Shown here piece after piece: positions 30,936-43,269 of a stretch of DNA of 64,000 bases (position 1 is its first letter; every line of letters starts with the position of its first letter). The DNA comes from Phymatolithon calcareum. Lineage: Eukaryota > Rhodophyta > Florideophyceae > Hapalidiales. A program made the translations under genes and the position numbers. The stretch is from assembly GCA_977006965.1 (NCBI GenBank), contig OZ345366.1:2356001-2420000 (forward strand), read 5' to 3'. The notes beneath the pieces were generated by a model. That model did not search any database. It had not been told where the DNA came from and saw only the letters and a list, made by a program, of their open reading frames with translations.

Positions 30936-31932
30936 CAGGCATTGGGAGCAACATGTTGCACTTTATTGGAGAGACAAGAAGGAAAGCAATACATCTAGCA
31001 AAGTATTCTAGTTTGTGCAATAGGTACTGCAATACAAATCAATAGGAGTGAAAGGAGTGTCTCACATATCTAGCAGATTTTGTTGTTCCGCATCTTCATC
31101 CATTCGTTCAGAGATACGGGCACTGCGTGCATTGCTCATAGCGCTAAGAACCGTATGTAAATTCCAATACCTTCTATTGACCTTCAAGAACAAGAGAGAC
31201 TCAAACAGTAGCGGGGTAAACCACCAAACGCACGGAACTTCGAATTCTCAACGTACGAAACAGGCAAAGACAGCGAGATGATGATGTCCAAGCAGTTGTA
31301 CATTGCCTTTTCGCGAGCGGTTGATGACAAAGTAGCATCAAAGTAAGACGAAATACTTCGGGAACCATCGTGAGTAGTCTTATCAGCCAGCACAACGTGC
31401 TACATAGCAACCAGCACTTACTCGTCGCCGCCAGCAACATATGCCAACAAGTGCGAATACGGGGTGCTCCAACCGCATCCCTTCGGAAGCGATATCATTG
31501 GCGTGCCATTCTTGCAGTTATTCAACCTCGGGCACTCGAACACGAAGCACGATACATTAGCACGATAAGGTTGATTTGGTATGCGCGACGCAATGCTTTT
31601 GACTGTATCTTCCTTTCTTTGCATGAGCGCTTTCACAACGAACTGCTGCGTAGGTTTGCGCGCCATGACCTTGAGAGTAGACGTGCGACTTGTGATGTTG
31701 AATAAACCAAGTCGAAGCGACAGTGTCGTCGGCGTCGGTTGAATGACATTGCAGCACGGAGTATTCCTCAAAACACTTTACGTATAAAACCCAAATATAC
31801 AAACTTTTCAATCTTCCTTCCAACCTGCTGCTACTCCAATATGTACTGCAACAGATTATGACAGCTCAATAGTAGTGCAGTACCAATACGTTGCAGTATA
31901 TTGCATTACCAACATGTTACTCCCAATGCCTG
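30936..31932 (-). mobile_element. hAT element, 1.0 kb, with 8-bp target duplication GACGCGTG
   Basis: Termini are CAGGCATTGGGAG at the left and its complement at the right, then a shared AACATGTTG. They are flanked by GACGCGTG at 30928-30935 and 31933-31940. An 8-bp duplication and a CAGG start are typical of hAT. Its minus strand keeps N-terminal transposase coding pieces (31184-31771). The rest, including the catalytic core, is deleted. Termini differ from the element at 21623-22755, so it is a separate family. Confidence 0.8.
31184..31771 (-). pseudogene. hAT transposase N-terminal remnant
   Basis: Minus-strand frames hold a Cys-containing block, CFVFECPRLNN-C with CGWSTPYSHLLAYV, placed like a BED zinc finger. 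Then come SSYFDATLSSTAREKAM and ISLSLPVSYVENSKFRAFGG, matching the hAT region where conserved P-x-S-x-V-E-N/x-x-x-F-R-x-F/L occurs ahead of the catalytic domain. The pieces are in different frames, separated by stops. Confidence 0.55.
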
Positions 31933-32103
31933 GACGCGTGGCCTAGCGTTAATTGCGTAATTTGCAACCGCTTTAACCCTCTCATACTGCACATCCATTT
32001 CTGGACAAATCTGTCCTGTTTGGGTCATTCTTATTTTGTGGATACTTTTTGAAGATTTTATTGTTAAAATAATTCAATGATAGTACATTTTGGGTCTTAA
32101 AAT

Positions 32104-33000
32104 CTACCTTTCGGGGTATTGATCGCTGTTACTGAGCCCCAGCACCATTTTAATATACGTTCGTCGTACCACTAGGGTCATAGGAATGTTAAGTGTGCAG
32201 TTTTTCAGGGCATGAGTAAGTTTTTTTGGATCTATACTGTAGAGAGTGACGTACACAGGACGGAAGCAGTTCAGAAGCTTTACCATCAGAATCACAGAGA
32301 GCGCATACATTTTGACATCACCAAGTTCTCGGATTGGACGTCCGCTGCAAGGGAAGCACAAAGATGGATGGCTCTGAAGAGCCCCCTCGCTCCTTCGTTG
32401 TGCAGGTAGGAACGTGTTCCATTTCTATATCTTCATCAACATCATTTTCGGATCCAGCAGGCTCTAAACGGAAAGACCGGATGTGGCCTGGAAAAGCATT
32501 GGAGGATTGCTTGAGATTCTTGAGACTCCCTACAGCGGGAAGTCTTTCCTGCAAGAAAGACCGTCTAAAACGGTGGGCAGAAACACAATTTTCTGCGGAC
32601 GGGACAGCTTTAGAAGATGATGTTCGCTCGTGAAGAACTAAACAATTCGCTCTGAGAGAGTTGAAGAAGCGCGGCCGAAAAAGAAAGTCCCCAGACACAT
32701 CAGCCAGTGCAGACCATGAGAAGCTGCATCCGGGAGCCGATTAACTGTCGTCTAAAAGGCCGCCTGTGCCAAACGAAAAAAAAGGCACAACGAAATGCAG
32801 GTCGTTCATCAGCTTGCCAAGGTTGATGACGTTGATGGATTACCCGTGCGGCCCTATTGTTCATTGTCTCGATGTAGATGCAGAACACGGTACGCATGCC
32901 TTGACTGTAGGATACCTTTATGTTTCGGGGATTTGGGAAACTGGTATAGCCTACATGCCGCGGAAGAAAGGCATTAGACACCAATAAAGACCCAGACTAT
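32104..33000 (+). pseudogene. Possible piggyBac-type C-terminal zinc-ribbon remnant
   Basis: Plus-strand frames over 32334-32985 encode a basic segment (KKRGRKRKSPDT), then KCRSF and, in another frame, RCRCRTRYACLDCRIPLCF with YSLHAAEERH. The order C-x-C then T-R-Y-x-C-x-x-C-x-x-P-L-C then H resembles the C-terminal cysteine-rich domain of PGBD/piggyBac transposases. No catalytic core is present and it is not close in sequence to copies A-C. Frameshifts prevent one reading frame. The assignment is tentative. Confidence 0.3.
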
Positions 33001-33188
33001 GGAATTGTTTCTATCTCTGATTTGTCAAGAGTGCGCAGTATCGCATTGTCCACTATCTAAGACTCATGGAAGTTGGAATCTTGCCAGTTGTACGCTCGTA
33101 GAGCACTATTGATCTCCGGTGATATCCCGTTGCGCGATCCTACATCTACACGGCGAGAATAACCCATCCGACGAGCTAGTATGTACCG

Positions 33189-33539
33189 CTAATGACAGCG
33201 GTACACATCAGAACTGTACCTTCCCGTCGAATTCATGGAGCTCTCTCTCCAGACCACCTTCTGCGATACGTATTCCTCTGCTCCATGATACGACTCTAGT
33301 TTTTCTGGGTTGAGAAGTGTCAAGACCAAAACAAAGTCCTCAATTGATCCTCCCATTCCTCCATCTGCGACTGCCTTCATAATATAAATTCCTATCTGCA
33401 TGGCGACCGATCGTGAATGCTCTGTTTTGAAGGCACTAAGAGCATACATGGCTCTCTCGTGGTCTGCCAAAGCTCCTCTCATCATGAAAGCACATTTCCC
33501 ATCCAGGCCGCAATGACTTATAGCCAGATCGTAGCTCAT
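33189..33539 (-). CDS. Hypothetical protein, 116 residues
   Basis: This ATG-initiated minus-strand frame (MSYDLAISHCGLDGKCAF onward) has even composition, a central hydrophobic helix-like part (IEDFVLVLTLLNPEKLE) and no low-complexity sequence. No family, signal peptide or paralogue in the window was recognised. It may be a small gene, an exon or an unrecognised element ORF. A short palindrome (GTACCGCT/AGCGGTAC) overlaps its 3' end. Confidence 0.3.
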   Translation of the reverse strand: MSYDLAISHCGLDGKCAFMMRGALADHERAMYALSAFKTEHSRSVAMQIGIYIMKAVADGGMGGSIEDFVLVLTLLNPEKLESYHGAEEYVSQKVVWRESSMNSTGRYSSDVYRCH

Positions 33540-34828
33540 TAGGTACAGAGATGAAGCGCAAAGGACACGGAGGCCGAAAAGCTCAGTTTAGGGTCCAAAT
33601 TCGAATGTTTTGGTTGATGTAGAACTGCCCGTATCTTTTTTTTCAGCCGATTTTGTGAAAACGAAAAAAACGGGTCCAGGTACTGTGCTTAAGAAGACAT
33701 CCACCTTGAAATAATATCCGAACGAGCAACTGCTAACTGTCTACATCATCTGAACGAATAGGCATATTTCGACACGAAAATCGCGGCTTTGCTTGTAGCT
33801 TCGCGTACCCTGCGCGAACTCACTCCAAACTTGTTCAGTACGAGCGCATACACATGGGGAAGGACAGGAAATACTCTATGACGTGTTTTGATGCGCGTGG
33901 GCCTCGCAAAAGAATTATTTTACTGTGTCCCAATAAACCTCAATTGTAGCAGTACGAGGGGGTTAAGGCAACGCACATGAAGGGAAAGTTTGTGGCAAAA
34001 CATATTTCGTAGTGTGACAAAGTTTTTGAAAAGCTTATTGACAGTTTCGTGTCTTGCTTGCACGATTTTCGCCATACTTCGTCTCGTATTTGTCAATTTC
34101 CACGGTGTGACACACTTTGCGTCTTCGTTAGCCCCTGTCTGCAATAAGGAAGTCGTTAGAAAGGAAGACGTTCTTCAGATTTTGGCGAAAATAGAAATGT
34201 CAGGGTACCGACCGCATGGATGTGGACTGTTAATCCAAACAATAGAACCCTCGTGCGTGATCGCTATTTCGTTGCGCAACTAAGCATGCTTAACTTTATG
34301 ACAAAACCATTTTCGATTAAATGGCGCCGGCTCATCGATCGCAAAGTCGGTACCGTCTACCGTTACAAACGTACTAGAAAAGCGCCTCGCGCGCAAGCGT
34401 TATGCCCACTGGATCTATGCAATGTTAGCATCCACGATCAATGAACATCACATTCACAATTCGGATCATGTAAACGTACAACGTCCATTACTGCAACCTT
34501 CCGAATATATCACCATCCCCATTTTCGGAATGTTTTCTCGTCTACACCGCATTGAGCGGCGTTGCCGTGCTAAGAATCATATTTTTTCACCAGCATAAGC
34601 CCAAAGAGGAGATAACGCGGTTCTGCTCGCGGAGGTCTTGATACACCCGACCTGTACGCTGCACACATAACACCTGATATAATCTGAGTATCGATAGCAG
34701 CAGTGTAAATACAGAAGGACATGGCAACGATACTCTTAGGCAACATTGGAGATGACCAATGAAGGTTTTGTCAAATAGAGCCGTGGGAGTTCCGCCGACA
34801 ACACCTACACTCCAAGTTAAGACGAAGA
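33540..34828. other. Unassigned intergenic stretch
   Basis: Only short frames with no family resemblance are seen (33920-34144 -, 33990-34283 +, 34220-34444 +, 34587-34886 -). No terminal repeats or poly(A) ends were spotted. Confidence 0.35.
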
Positions 34829-35320
34829 TTGGGCAAGGTAGTAGAAGAGACCGATGATGCCGGGGCAGAGCTCGAGCTCGAAACACTTGACTGCATCCGG
34901 GAAGCGAACACAGCAGATGAACCTCAAGAGAAGCCTAGCCTCCGACGAGCCTGGAAGAAGCAAGAAGAACGCCGCGCAAGAAAAATAACGTTTTCCAAGA
35001 AGGGTCTTCGACACCATGCATTGAGGATGAAAGAAAGCAGACACAGAATTCTTTTCAGAAGATGCTTTTTAGGGCACTTCCCTAGGAACCAAACGAAGCT
35101 GATTGAAAATTGGATAGGCAAGGAGCATGGCCATTTGGTACGCTCAGCAGAACCCTGAAGAAGCCCACATGTACCCCTACCGAAGAGAATGAAGTGGCGC
35201 GAGCCATTGACGTGACACTATGGAATTCTGAATAAGGTAACGGACAAAGCTCGATGCTAGTATAATGCGATTAGAAAGGTGCCGACTTTCCTCAAGTTGG
35301 GACACATGGTACATTGTCAA
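34829..35320 (+). pseudogene. Frameshifted paralogue of the 59660-60004 ORF (QEERRARKI family)
   Basis: The plus frame encodes SLRRAWKKQEERRARKITF, then KGLRHHALRMKESRHRILF, GHFPRNQTKLIE and, after a frameshift near 35150, a tail KKPTCTPTEENEVARAID ending in NSE and a stop. The ORF at 59660-60004 has the same blocks in one open frame. The homology runs on past the stop for about 85 bp (GATGCTAGTA, GGGACACATGGTAC), so a larger repeat unit was copied. There is no ATG in frame here. The function is unknown. Confidence 0.55.
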
Positions 35321-36429
35321 CAAATCTTTTGATAGCGAGGTAGGCTTGGAGACTGCCTGCCTTGACAGACTTTAGAAAGATCTGCGGTTTTATTCGAAAC
35401 ATAAAACCGAAATCTTGGCGATTTTGCTTTCACGGTGTCCAACGGTCTAGCTCCCCAGAGAAGGCGAGCAGTGTCGCGCTTCTCCTTACTAGAGTTTCCG
35501 GACACCGTCCAGTAACTCTTAGGAACCTCCTCCCGGACAAGCACCGCTTGCCGGAGAACCGGATTGCCGTAGTTGTAGCCGTGCGATAGCTTCACTGCTA
35601 CTACAAAAGACAATGAAGGGTGGGTGGGCGGTCAACAAAAGAACGCGGGCTGCCAACTCGAAAAGCTCACCTGTCTAGCCTCCGCGGAGAAATCATATAT
35701 CGCACGAGTCCTTTGTGGGAAAAGAACAGCCGGTGTACCAAAAAGCTCCTCACGCTGTTCGCTGTCTTACGCGCGGTTCACGTCTCGGTTCAGGCACGTT
35801 CCGAAGTGCGTGCCTCTGTGTGAACGCGTCAGCAAGCTTGCGATGCGTGTGCTGGAGATCAAGGTTTCTTCAGCGTCTTGCTTGATATAGAGATTTCGAT
35901 CGGCGAGGCTCGGACTCTAGAGCAGTTTCTGGCGACTGTGCGCGCCGCTGATACTGTCGCGCAAGCTTTAGACTCTGCGCTGCGTGCAGCTGTGTTTTCA
36001 ACCGCCGCCGGATGTACGCGCCTGTGAATGTGACGCACAGAGTCTCGGACTGTCTCATACCATCTCCGCGTGGCGCAACCTGATGAGAGGGTCGCATGTA
36101 AAACGTCTAGAAGGCGTCCTTGGTCCGGTCATCACGCGCGTGAGGGTTCTTCCAGGCGGCCACCGGTTGTGGCGCCCGGCGACCTAGGTTGTGGCGAGAG
36201 CGTCTTAGCGCGTGGCGGATTCTCGAATGCCGCTAGTTGCGACTCGAGACGGTGTCGAACGACCTGGCTCGGCACGGGGATCCTTCGCGCGGCGCTGCTC
36301 CTCGACTGCCATTGTTTGCGGCTCCAAGACAGTCATTAGCGATGCCGATCAACGCCCGGATGTCATCGCGCGTAGTCGCTTTCCCGCTGCCGCTGGATGC
36401 GTCGCCGCGAAAAACCAACGGGTATCGAT
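35321..36429. other. Unassigned region with a GC-rich, CpG-rich block
   Basis: From about 35880 to 36440 GC and CpG content are clearly above the surroundings, and open frames overlap on both strands (for example 36070-36339 + and 36233-36442 -). None matches a known family. It may be a decayed gene, an LTR-like promoter region or a recent insertion not yet AT-drifted. At 35321-35880 nothing is recognised. Confidence 0.35.
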
Positions 36430-36777
36430 TCATGCGGGGCACCGGCGGTAATTGTCCTGTATGATAGAGGCGTGTGTGCCATCATCGGTGGTCTGCACGC
36501 AGTGTATGATCTCAAGAGGTAGGTGATGGCACGATTGAGCTGGGCAAATCTGAGAAGAATTCCACACCTCCGCACCGTCTCTGGCCTTGCTGCTCAGACA
36601 AAGGGTGTTCTTCGAAAAGGGTACTCTAAATTTCGATTCAGGCGACCTGGTGATTGAACAGATGAGCTCATTTGTCCCAAAAAAAGCAACAAAACGACGA
36701 TAGAATACAGAGACTTCGGTCTCTCCCTTGCGCATGATGGCAGCACCAGCAAGGGAAAAGAGTGCTAGATGAAGCAT
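36430..36777 (-). CDS. Hypothetical small protein with hydrophobic N terminus
   Basis: This ATG-initiated frame of 115 residues begins MLHLALFSLAGAAIMRKG, a possible signal peptide or membrane anchor. The rest contains five Cys, four of them in the C-terminal half. No family is recognised. Its 3' end touches the GC-rich block. It may be an exon of a spliced gene. Confidence 0.3.
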   Translation of the reverse strand: MLHLALFSLAGAAIMRKGETEVSVFYRRFVAFFGTNELICSITRSPESKFRVPFSKNTLCLSSKARDGAEVWNSSQICPAQSCHHLPLEIIHCVQTTDDGTHASIIQDNYRRCPA

Positions 36778-38228
36778 TGACTTTTCGTTGGATCGTCCTT
36801 CTCAAAGCCCGTGATGGTAAGTTCTTGTATTTATGTATTAGAACACTTTAGGAATGACGATGGAACATGTTTGCGGGAAGAAACGTGGCAATAGGTATAT
36901 AGAGTGAGTAACATGCTAGAGCAAGTCTTGTTCTCGGGGTGAACTTGCCTCCTTTATCAAAATGTGGAGTCTAGTAACTCCTATATAGACTGCAATAGTA
37001 ATAGTCATAACCCTAAGGTAAAATAAAATCATGAAATGCCAGCACTGGAAATGTCTAATTATTTGCAATCTAAAGTGACACTTTTTCCTCGGTTATCGTT
37101 ATTGAGTGGTATTCCTGACGCTTGAACCGGATGATGGCACTTATGATCGGTCGCCGGTTCGAATAACGCTCTGCTCAGTGTAATGTCACGGTTATGCTGA
37201 TCAGGAGCTAGGGACGAAAATAGCTTCGTGCACCAATCGGCTCAAGCATCCTCATCTGACCTCGGGCAGGAGTATAGAGGGCGGTCCTCAATTGATCAAT
37301 TGGGGTGTCCAGGTAATGCTGTAATCACCCAATGAGATGTGTTGAAGTGTAATGTAATCCTGAGAGCGGTAATGCTGCATATGGCCGGGGACGTGACGTG
37401 CCTTAAGCATAAAAACAACATAAATTTTTTCTCTTATTTTGGGATGCCGCCGAGTTCCATCAGCCTCTCTCAGGTCCCGGTGGTATGTAAGGATGACGAC
37501 AAGGGGACGGAAAGCTGGAGACAAGCCGGAGAGAAGCGCATGTAAGAAGAGCCAACAAATAAGCCTTTTTCCAAGACAGCGATATTACCCTTACAAAACT
37601 GTAAATAACATAAACGAATGCCATCTTGTACACTGAGGACAACCAATTGAAGAAGAGGCAATGATTCAGCTGGAGCGGTAAATGTTGCGCTCTACGATGA
37701 TGTATGAAATAAAATAATGACTGCTTATGAGTAAGATTCTGCGTGCAACAAATGATGCATGGTGTACGAATCAACTATAACCCTTCTGCAAATTACCGAA
37801 AACGCAAGCTCACCATTTGTTCGTTAAAATTTTTTCGAGCGCTCAATAGGGCTATTGAATGTAGATTAAAATTTTAAAACCGTCCTAGTAGGAATTAGAG
37901 ATACATCAGACGCTCACATCAGCGCTCGAATGCTCAAAAATGTTCCCTCATCTCTGAGCGCTCATTATTGTACGGAAAAGTGATAACATGTGCAGTATAT
38001 GATACTTTTAAACTGCTCATGAAGCGTAAGCACTCAAAAATCTGAACGAGAGCTCGACCACCTGCTCTTCGCTCGAGCGGTTGTTTGAGAGCGCAATTTT
38101 AAAAATTGGTAACAGTTTATATGGTCCTTTCGGTTCGATAACTGTCTGCTGAGAGTATTACAGTAGAAGTGGAAGAGGAACCTTTACTGAATCCCGATTT
38201 GCAAACTGGACAATTAGCGAATAGATCT
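36778..38228. other. Unassigned intergenic stretch
   Basis: No gene is recognised. GAGCGCTC-like words recur between 37840 and 38100 (TTTCGAGCGCTCAATAG, CTGAGCGCTCATTATT and similar), suggesting a small decayed repeat. Other frames are short and overlapping. Confidence 0.35.
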
Positions 38229-38232
38229 CTAG

Positions 38233-40712
38233 TGTCTATTTGACGGAAATTTTCCCTCAATTGAGGGAATGAGACTTATATAATTTTTGCACACACATCT
38301 ACTCACTATCGGTCGTATCGAATGCGTCTAGCTCATGGATATCTTCAACATGCTTAGCGAAACAGTTCCTACCAGTAGAAGTACCGCAAACATATAGTGC
38401 TGCACCGTCGAGCCTATTGCATGATGAGCACACAAGAGCTGTCTTCTTGACTTTGCACTCTCTGCAGTTGTTTTGCACAGCAAAAGTAGTTATCATGCCA
38501 TTCGCGGCTTTCCTTTTCTTTGTCGTCGGCGTTAAGTGGGTTCGAACACCACTGCCAGAGGCTAGTGAACGTTCAGGAGTGACTGAACGTCGACGCGTAT
38601 TGCGCGGATCGAAGGAGTTATCGATAAGTTGCTGAGCCAGTACTTCATGATATCTTCGCTGCGTTATGTGGTCCTGCGACTCTGGATGAGCACCAGGGAA
38701 CAGAAGCGAGCTTTCAACCAGCCAGATTGACAGAAGTGATGTGCTCACTCGAGATGACCAGTCGTGGGTGCGTACTTTCTTCTCAATGTCCAAACCATCT
38801 TGTCGCCATCTATTGCGCCTGTCGATTTGCGCGCACACAGAGTAATATGTCTCGCATACTTCAGGCTGCGGCACGGAGAGTTCCACACGAGAAGGTCAAT
38901 TGTCAAGCTGACGCCAGCGAACACGATTGTACGGCTTACCTTCCATGGTCGTAGAGGTTGTCGAAATAAAATATCGCCGTTTTCTGTCAACCCACATAGC
39001 CGCCATCATGGAAGGCTCACCATTCAAAGATTTTCGAACTATAGAGACACATTCGCCCTTTTCCAGAAGCACCATTCTTGACAGATAATCCATGGGATAC
39101 TTTTTCGTCGCCGTTTTGATGACGCCAATGAACTTTAGACCCAAACGGAGAAGCAGCTTGGCAGATCCAACGCACGCAAAGTATGAATCCGCACGTACAA
39201 TGCGCCTTGTCCCGGAGTATGCGGCCAGAGAACGGCGCAGAACTGCTGTACCATGTGCCGTTTCGCTTTCGAATTCTTATAGGTTCTCTTCTTCTGCAGT
39301 TGTCATCAGCTCGAGATGTAGCACAATACCAACCATTCCACAAGCCGAGTTCTGTATCTCGCAGCCGTTTTCCGGCTTTCGGTCTATAGCGATGTACTGA
39401 GGTAGGCCAATTTCGATCCAATGACCTCGGTTACCGTACCATTGAGATATAGACTCATCGACGCAAATAAGATCAGACGAGGACACAGCGCGCTTTCTGT
39501 GGTCATTAATAGCATCGAAAAAATCTTGAACGGGCGTCCAGCGGTACTGCGCAGACGACAGAGTACCCTTTTCACTTGGTTGCATGCTGAACGTAATGCA
39601 TCGCGTATAATCGGCGAACCTGTCTCTAGTCATCCCAGTGCTTGAAAACGAAGGAGCGGGGATGCACTTGTTCGGCCTCGTAGTCTTCCATAAATCGCTC
39701 TTAGCCCCGAACTCAAACCTTGTCATGAGGATGAGCACGCCGAAAAACTTAAGAGGCTCCGAAACTGAAGTCTCTTTTCGTCCAATCCTTCTCAGCTAGC
39801 GGACGTCCAAGAAGCAATTTTTCGCAGGTGTACTTGAGGAAACATGGACAAGAAGCAATCGTACGGAGTATGGAGCCCAATGCCAGCATTTTCGGATAAG
39901 TTGTCTCCGTTGACAGTGCGAACTCTCCAGAAATGACAGGAACCCTTCCCCCAATCTGGCATAGCACCTTCCCCTCATACCATGCCACGCCATGAGCAAC
40001 AGTATTCGGCTTGCGGTCGGGTGTGAGGACATCAAGCTCCTCTTGTGACGCTTTGTCCCAAGAGCCTTGCAACGCGTAGGCGAGAGAGCCAGGGCAAGGT
40101 CGTTCAACGCTTCTGAGAGTTTCTTCCGAGCTTTTGAAGCCTTTTGAAGAGCTTTTGGTTGCCACTGGAGTCATTGAGCTGGCGTTTCGCGATGAAGATT
40201 GGCGCAGGTGAGTACTGTAAGCGAGCCTTGGCGTTGACGTGCTTTGCCGCTGCTGGTTCGGTTCAAGCTGCTGAGCTACTGAAATATCATCGTCAGCGCT
40301 CCCTGCCTTGATGTCAAAAATCTTAACTGTTGAAATCTTAGTCTTCATCGCCGGTTGCCAAACTAGTACCATTTCACGCGAACTGATATGCTCGCGCGAC
40401 CGTTAATTTCGTCCACAAGTACCTCTTGAACTGTGTCGTTCACCTTTTTCGACTTGGAAAAGGCCCCATATAGTCTGCAGCACTCTGCGAGACTGGTTAC
40501 AGACGTTTCTTTTGAGTGTACGGGTGCACCGACCACTCGGCGCGGGTCTTTTTCTCGTGGCATGGAGCGAAGCTTTTTTGTTCCGGTAATCCTCACGAAG
40601 AGCACGACCCCGCCTTCTAAATGTGGCGCGAATGACCCCTTCCGCATTCTTTTTACAAAATTTTTTGAGCTTTTAAAACGCCCCTCAATTGAGGGGGTTC
40701 CTCAAATAGACA
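38233..40712 (-). mobile_element. piggyBac-like element copy B (2.5 kb), tandem with copy C
   Basis: The termini are TGTCTATTTGACGG at 38233 and its near-complement ending at 40712, flanked by CTAG at 38229-38232 and 40713-40716. CCCTCAATTGAGGG lies just inside each end. The transposase is on the minus strand in several frames. The right-hand CTAG is also the left flank of copy C, which starts at 40717 with no other base between. Confidence 0.85.
38299..40647 (-). pseudogene. piggyBac-like transposase, copy B, multiply frameshifted
   Basis: The ATG at 40647 opens MRKGSFAPHLEGG. A one-base loss near 40375 breaks the frame after RVKW. The next frame (to 39749) carries the CPGSLAYALQGSWDKASQEE and WYEGKVLCQIGGRVP blocks, and later frames carry FEFGAKSDLW, LICVDESISQWYG (first catalytic Asp), the second Asp block ADSYFAC in degraded form, and MAAMWVDRKRRYFISTTS. 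The final frame, 38299-38886, is clean: VCETYYSVCAQIDRRNRWRQ (third Asp), then the Cys-rich tail CRECKVKKTALVCSSCNRLD. The domain order is that of DDE_Tnp_1_7 (piggyBac superfamily). The gene is inactive. Confidence 0.8.
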
Positions 40713-40716
40713 CTAG

Positions 40717-43269
40717 TGTCTATGTGACGGGAATTTTCCCTCAATTGAGGGAATGAGAATCATTTAATTTTTGTACGCGAAAGCTACTCACAATCAGGCT
40801 CCTCAAGAGCATCAAGCACATGGATGTGTTCAAATGCTTAGCAAACCCGTTTCTGCCAGTTGACGTGCCACAAATGTAGACTGCGGCGCCATCAAGCCTA
40901 TTACATGACGAGCACACGAGGGTCATTTTCTTGACTTGACAGACTCTGCAGTTGTTCTGCACAGTAAAAGTAGTCATCATGCCAGCTGAAGCCTTCCTTT
41001 TCTTCTTCCTGGGTTTTAAGTGGGTTCTAGCACCACTTCCGGAGGCATATTTACGTTTTGGGCTGACTAAACGTTGACGAACATTGCGCGAATCAAATGA
41101 GTTGTCGATGAGTTGTTCCGCCAGTGTTTCATAGTACCTTCGCTGCGTCATGTGGTGTTGAGATTCTTGATGTGCGCCAGAAAACAAAAGCCGGCTATCA
41201 ACGACGCAAATCGCCAGAATAGATGTGTTAACACGAAAGAACCTGTCTTGAGTGCGAACTTTCTTCTCCGTGTCCAAACTCTCTTGACGGCATCGATTAT
41301 GCCTGTCAATTTAAGCACTGGCCGAATAGTACGTCTCGCATACTTCAGGCTGAGGGACTGAAAGCTCAACACGTGAAGCTCCATCTTCGAGCTGACGCCA
41401 GCGCACAGGCCTGTAAGGTTTCACTTGCGTAGTGGTTGACGTAGTAGAAATAAAGTATCGGCGATCTCGGTCAACCCACATCGCCGCCATCATTGAGGGG
41501 TCACCGGTCAACGATTTTCGAACCATAGAAACGCACTGACCCCTTTCTGAGAGTTCAACTTGTGATAGGTACTCCATTGGATACTTCTTCGTCGCAGTTT
41601 TGATGACCCCTATGAACTTCAGGCCCAGTCGGAGAAGCATTTCTGCAGATTCGACGCTCGCAAAGTATGAATCTGCACAGACAATGCGTCTTGTACCAGA
41701 GTATGCGGCGACAAGACGGCGCAGAACAGCTGTACCATGGGCAGTTTCATCCTCGAAGTCTTCTTTTCTCGTCTTCTGCAGTGGGTACCAGCTCAAGATG
41801 CAACATTATCCCGCTTCTTCCGCACGCCGAATTTTGTATTTCGGAACCGCTCTCCGGTTTGCGGTCTATAGCGATGTATTGCGGCAGCCCGATGTCGATC
41901 CAATAAACTCCTTTTCCATACCAACGAGAAATAGACTCGTCAACGCAAATCAGATCTGACGGAGATACGGTACGCTTTCTGTGATCGTTAATTTCATGGA
42001 CAAAATCCTGAACGAGAGCCCACCGGTGCTGCGCGGACGACATAGTGCCTTGCTCACTTGGTTGCACGCTGAACGTGATGCACCGGAGGTACTCCGAGAA
42101 CCAATCTCTGTTCATCCCAGTGTTTGAAAATGAAGGAGCTGGGATATACTTGTTCGGCCTGGTAGACATCCATAAGTCCCTTTTTGCGCCGAACTCAAAT
42201 CTTGTCATGAGAACCAGTGTTCTGAAAAACTTAAGAAGCTCTGTCACGGTAGTCTCCTTTCTTCCGATTCATTTCAGCTTAGCGGACGTCCAAGCAACAA
42301 TTTTTCGGAGGTGCATTTGGGGGAACATTGTAATGAAGCAGTCATACGGCGTGTGTAAACCAATGCCACAGTTTTCGGAAATAATATCTCCCTTTATAGT
42401 TCGAGCATTGCAGAACTGACCGGGAATTCTTCCTCCAATTGGACATAGAACCCGGCGCTCGAACCATGGCACTCCATGAACAAAAGCGTTTGGCGCAGGG
42501 TCTGGCGTAATGACATCAAGCTCTTCTTGCGAGGCTTGGTCCCAAGAACCTTGCAGGGCGTAGGCGAGAGAGCCCGGCATAGGGCGTTCAGAGCTTCTCT
42601 TGCTTGCGTTGAGGTTTGTGTGTCTTTCTGGTTGCTTGTGGTTGGCATTGGAACCGAGAACTCGGCGTTTGGCGAAGAAGATGTTCGACCACGAGTACTG
42701 TAAGCCGGCGTTCGAGCTACAGAATTTTGCCTGCTGGGACTCGATATAACCATTCGAGAGGAACGAGAGTCTTCGTCTGCCTTCCCTGCCTTGACGTTAA
42801 TAATCTTGATAGTCTTCATCTTAGTCTTCTGGATCGATTTCTGAACAAGAACCCATTTCACGCGAAGGGACGTGCTCGATCGACCCTTGACATCATCGAC
42901 GAGTACCTCTTGAACGGTGCCGTTCACTTTTTTGACTTGGAAAACGCTCCGTATAGTCGGCAGCACGCTGCAAGACTTGTCACCGAGGTTTCTTTTGTGT
43001 GTACGGCCGCACCGACCACTCGGCGCGGATCTTTTTCTCGAGGCATGGTAGATGTCTTTTGTGTGAGTGATCAGCAGATTTTCGTTCATACCGGCGAACG
43101 ACGCGGTTTTAAGGTAGTAAGGGTACTCCTCACAAAGAACAAAAGCCCGCCTTTCCGAATCTGGCGCTAAAAAACTGTTCCGCATTCTTTTTATACACTT
43201 TTTTGAGGTTTTAAATCCACCCTCAATTGAGGGATTTTCCTTCAATTGAGAGCGTTCATCACATAGACA
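40717..43269 (-). mobile_element. piggyBac-like element copy C (2.55 kb), best preserved
   Basis: The termini are TGTCTATGTGACGGG at 40717 and the complement of TGTCTATGTGATG at the right end (43269), flanked by CTAG at 40713-40716 (shared with B) and 43270-43273. CCCTCAATTGAGGG sits near the left end, and one intact plus one decayed copy near the right. Almost the whole interior is one transposase gene on the minus strand. Confidence 0.85.
40787..43185 (-). pseudogene. piggyBac-like transposase, copy C, about 800 codons with few lesions
   Basis: The ATG at 43185 opens MRNSFLAPDSERR. In order follow a basic N-terminal region, GSLAYALQGSWDQASQEE, WFERRVLCPIGGRIP, FEFGAKRDLWMSTRPNKYIP, LICVDESISRWYG (Asp 1), GLPQYIAIDRKPE, IVCADSYFASVESAEMLLRL (Asp 2), KFIGVIKTATKKYP, YFISTTSTT, ID-RHNR (Asp 3) and a Cys-rich domain CRVCQVKKMTLVCSSCN. 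Lesions seen by comparison with A and B are a frameshift near 42600, a TGA at 42269-42271, a frameshift near 41770, a TAA at 41311-41313 (Gln in copy B) and a frameshift near 40840. All three catalytic Asp are present, so the copy died recently relative to A and B. Confidence 0.8.

Noticed and set aside
35880-36440. Second LTR of the 61764-62817 type.
   Set aside because: It is similarly GC-rich but has no TGTAGCGCC termini, no TG...CA ends and no target duplication.
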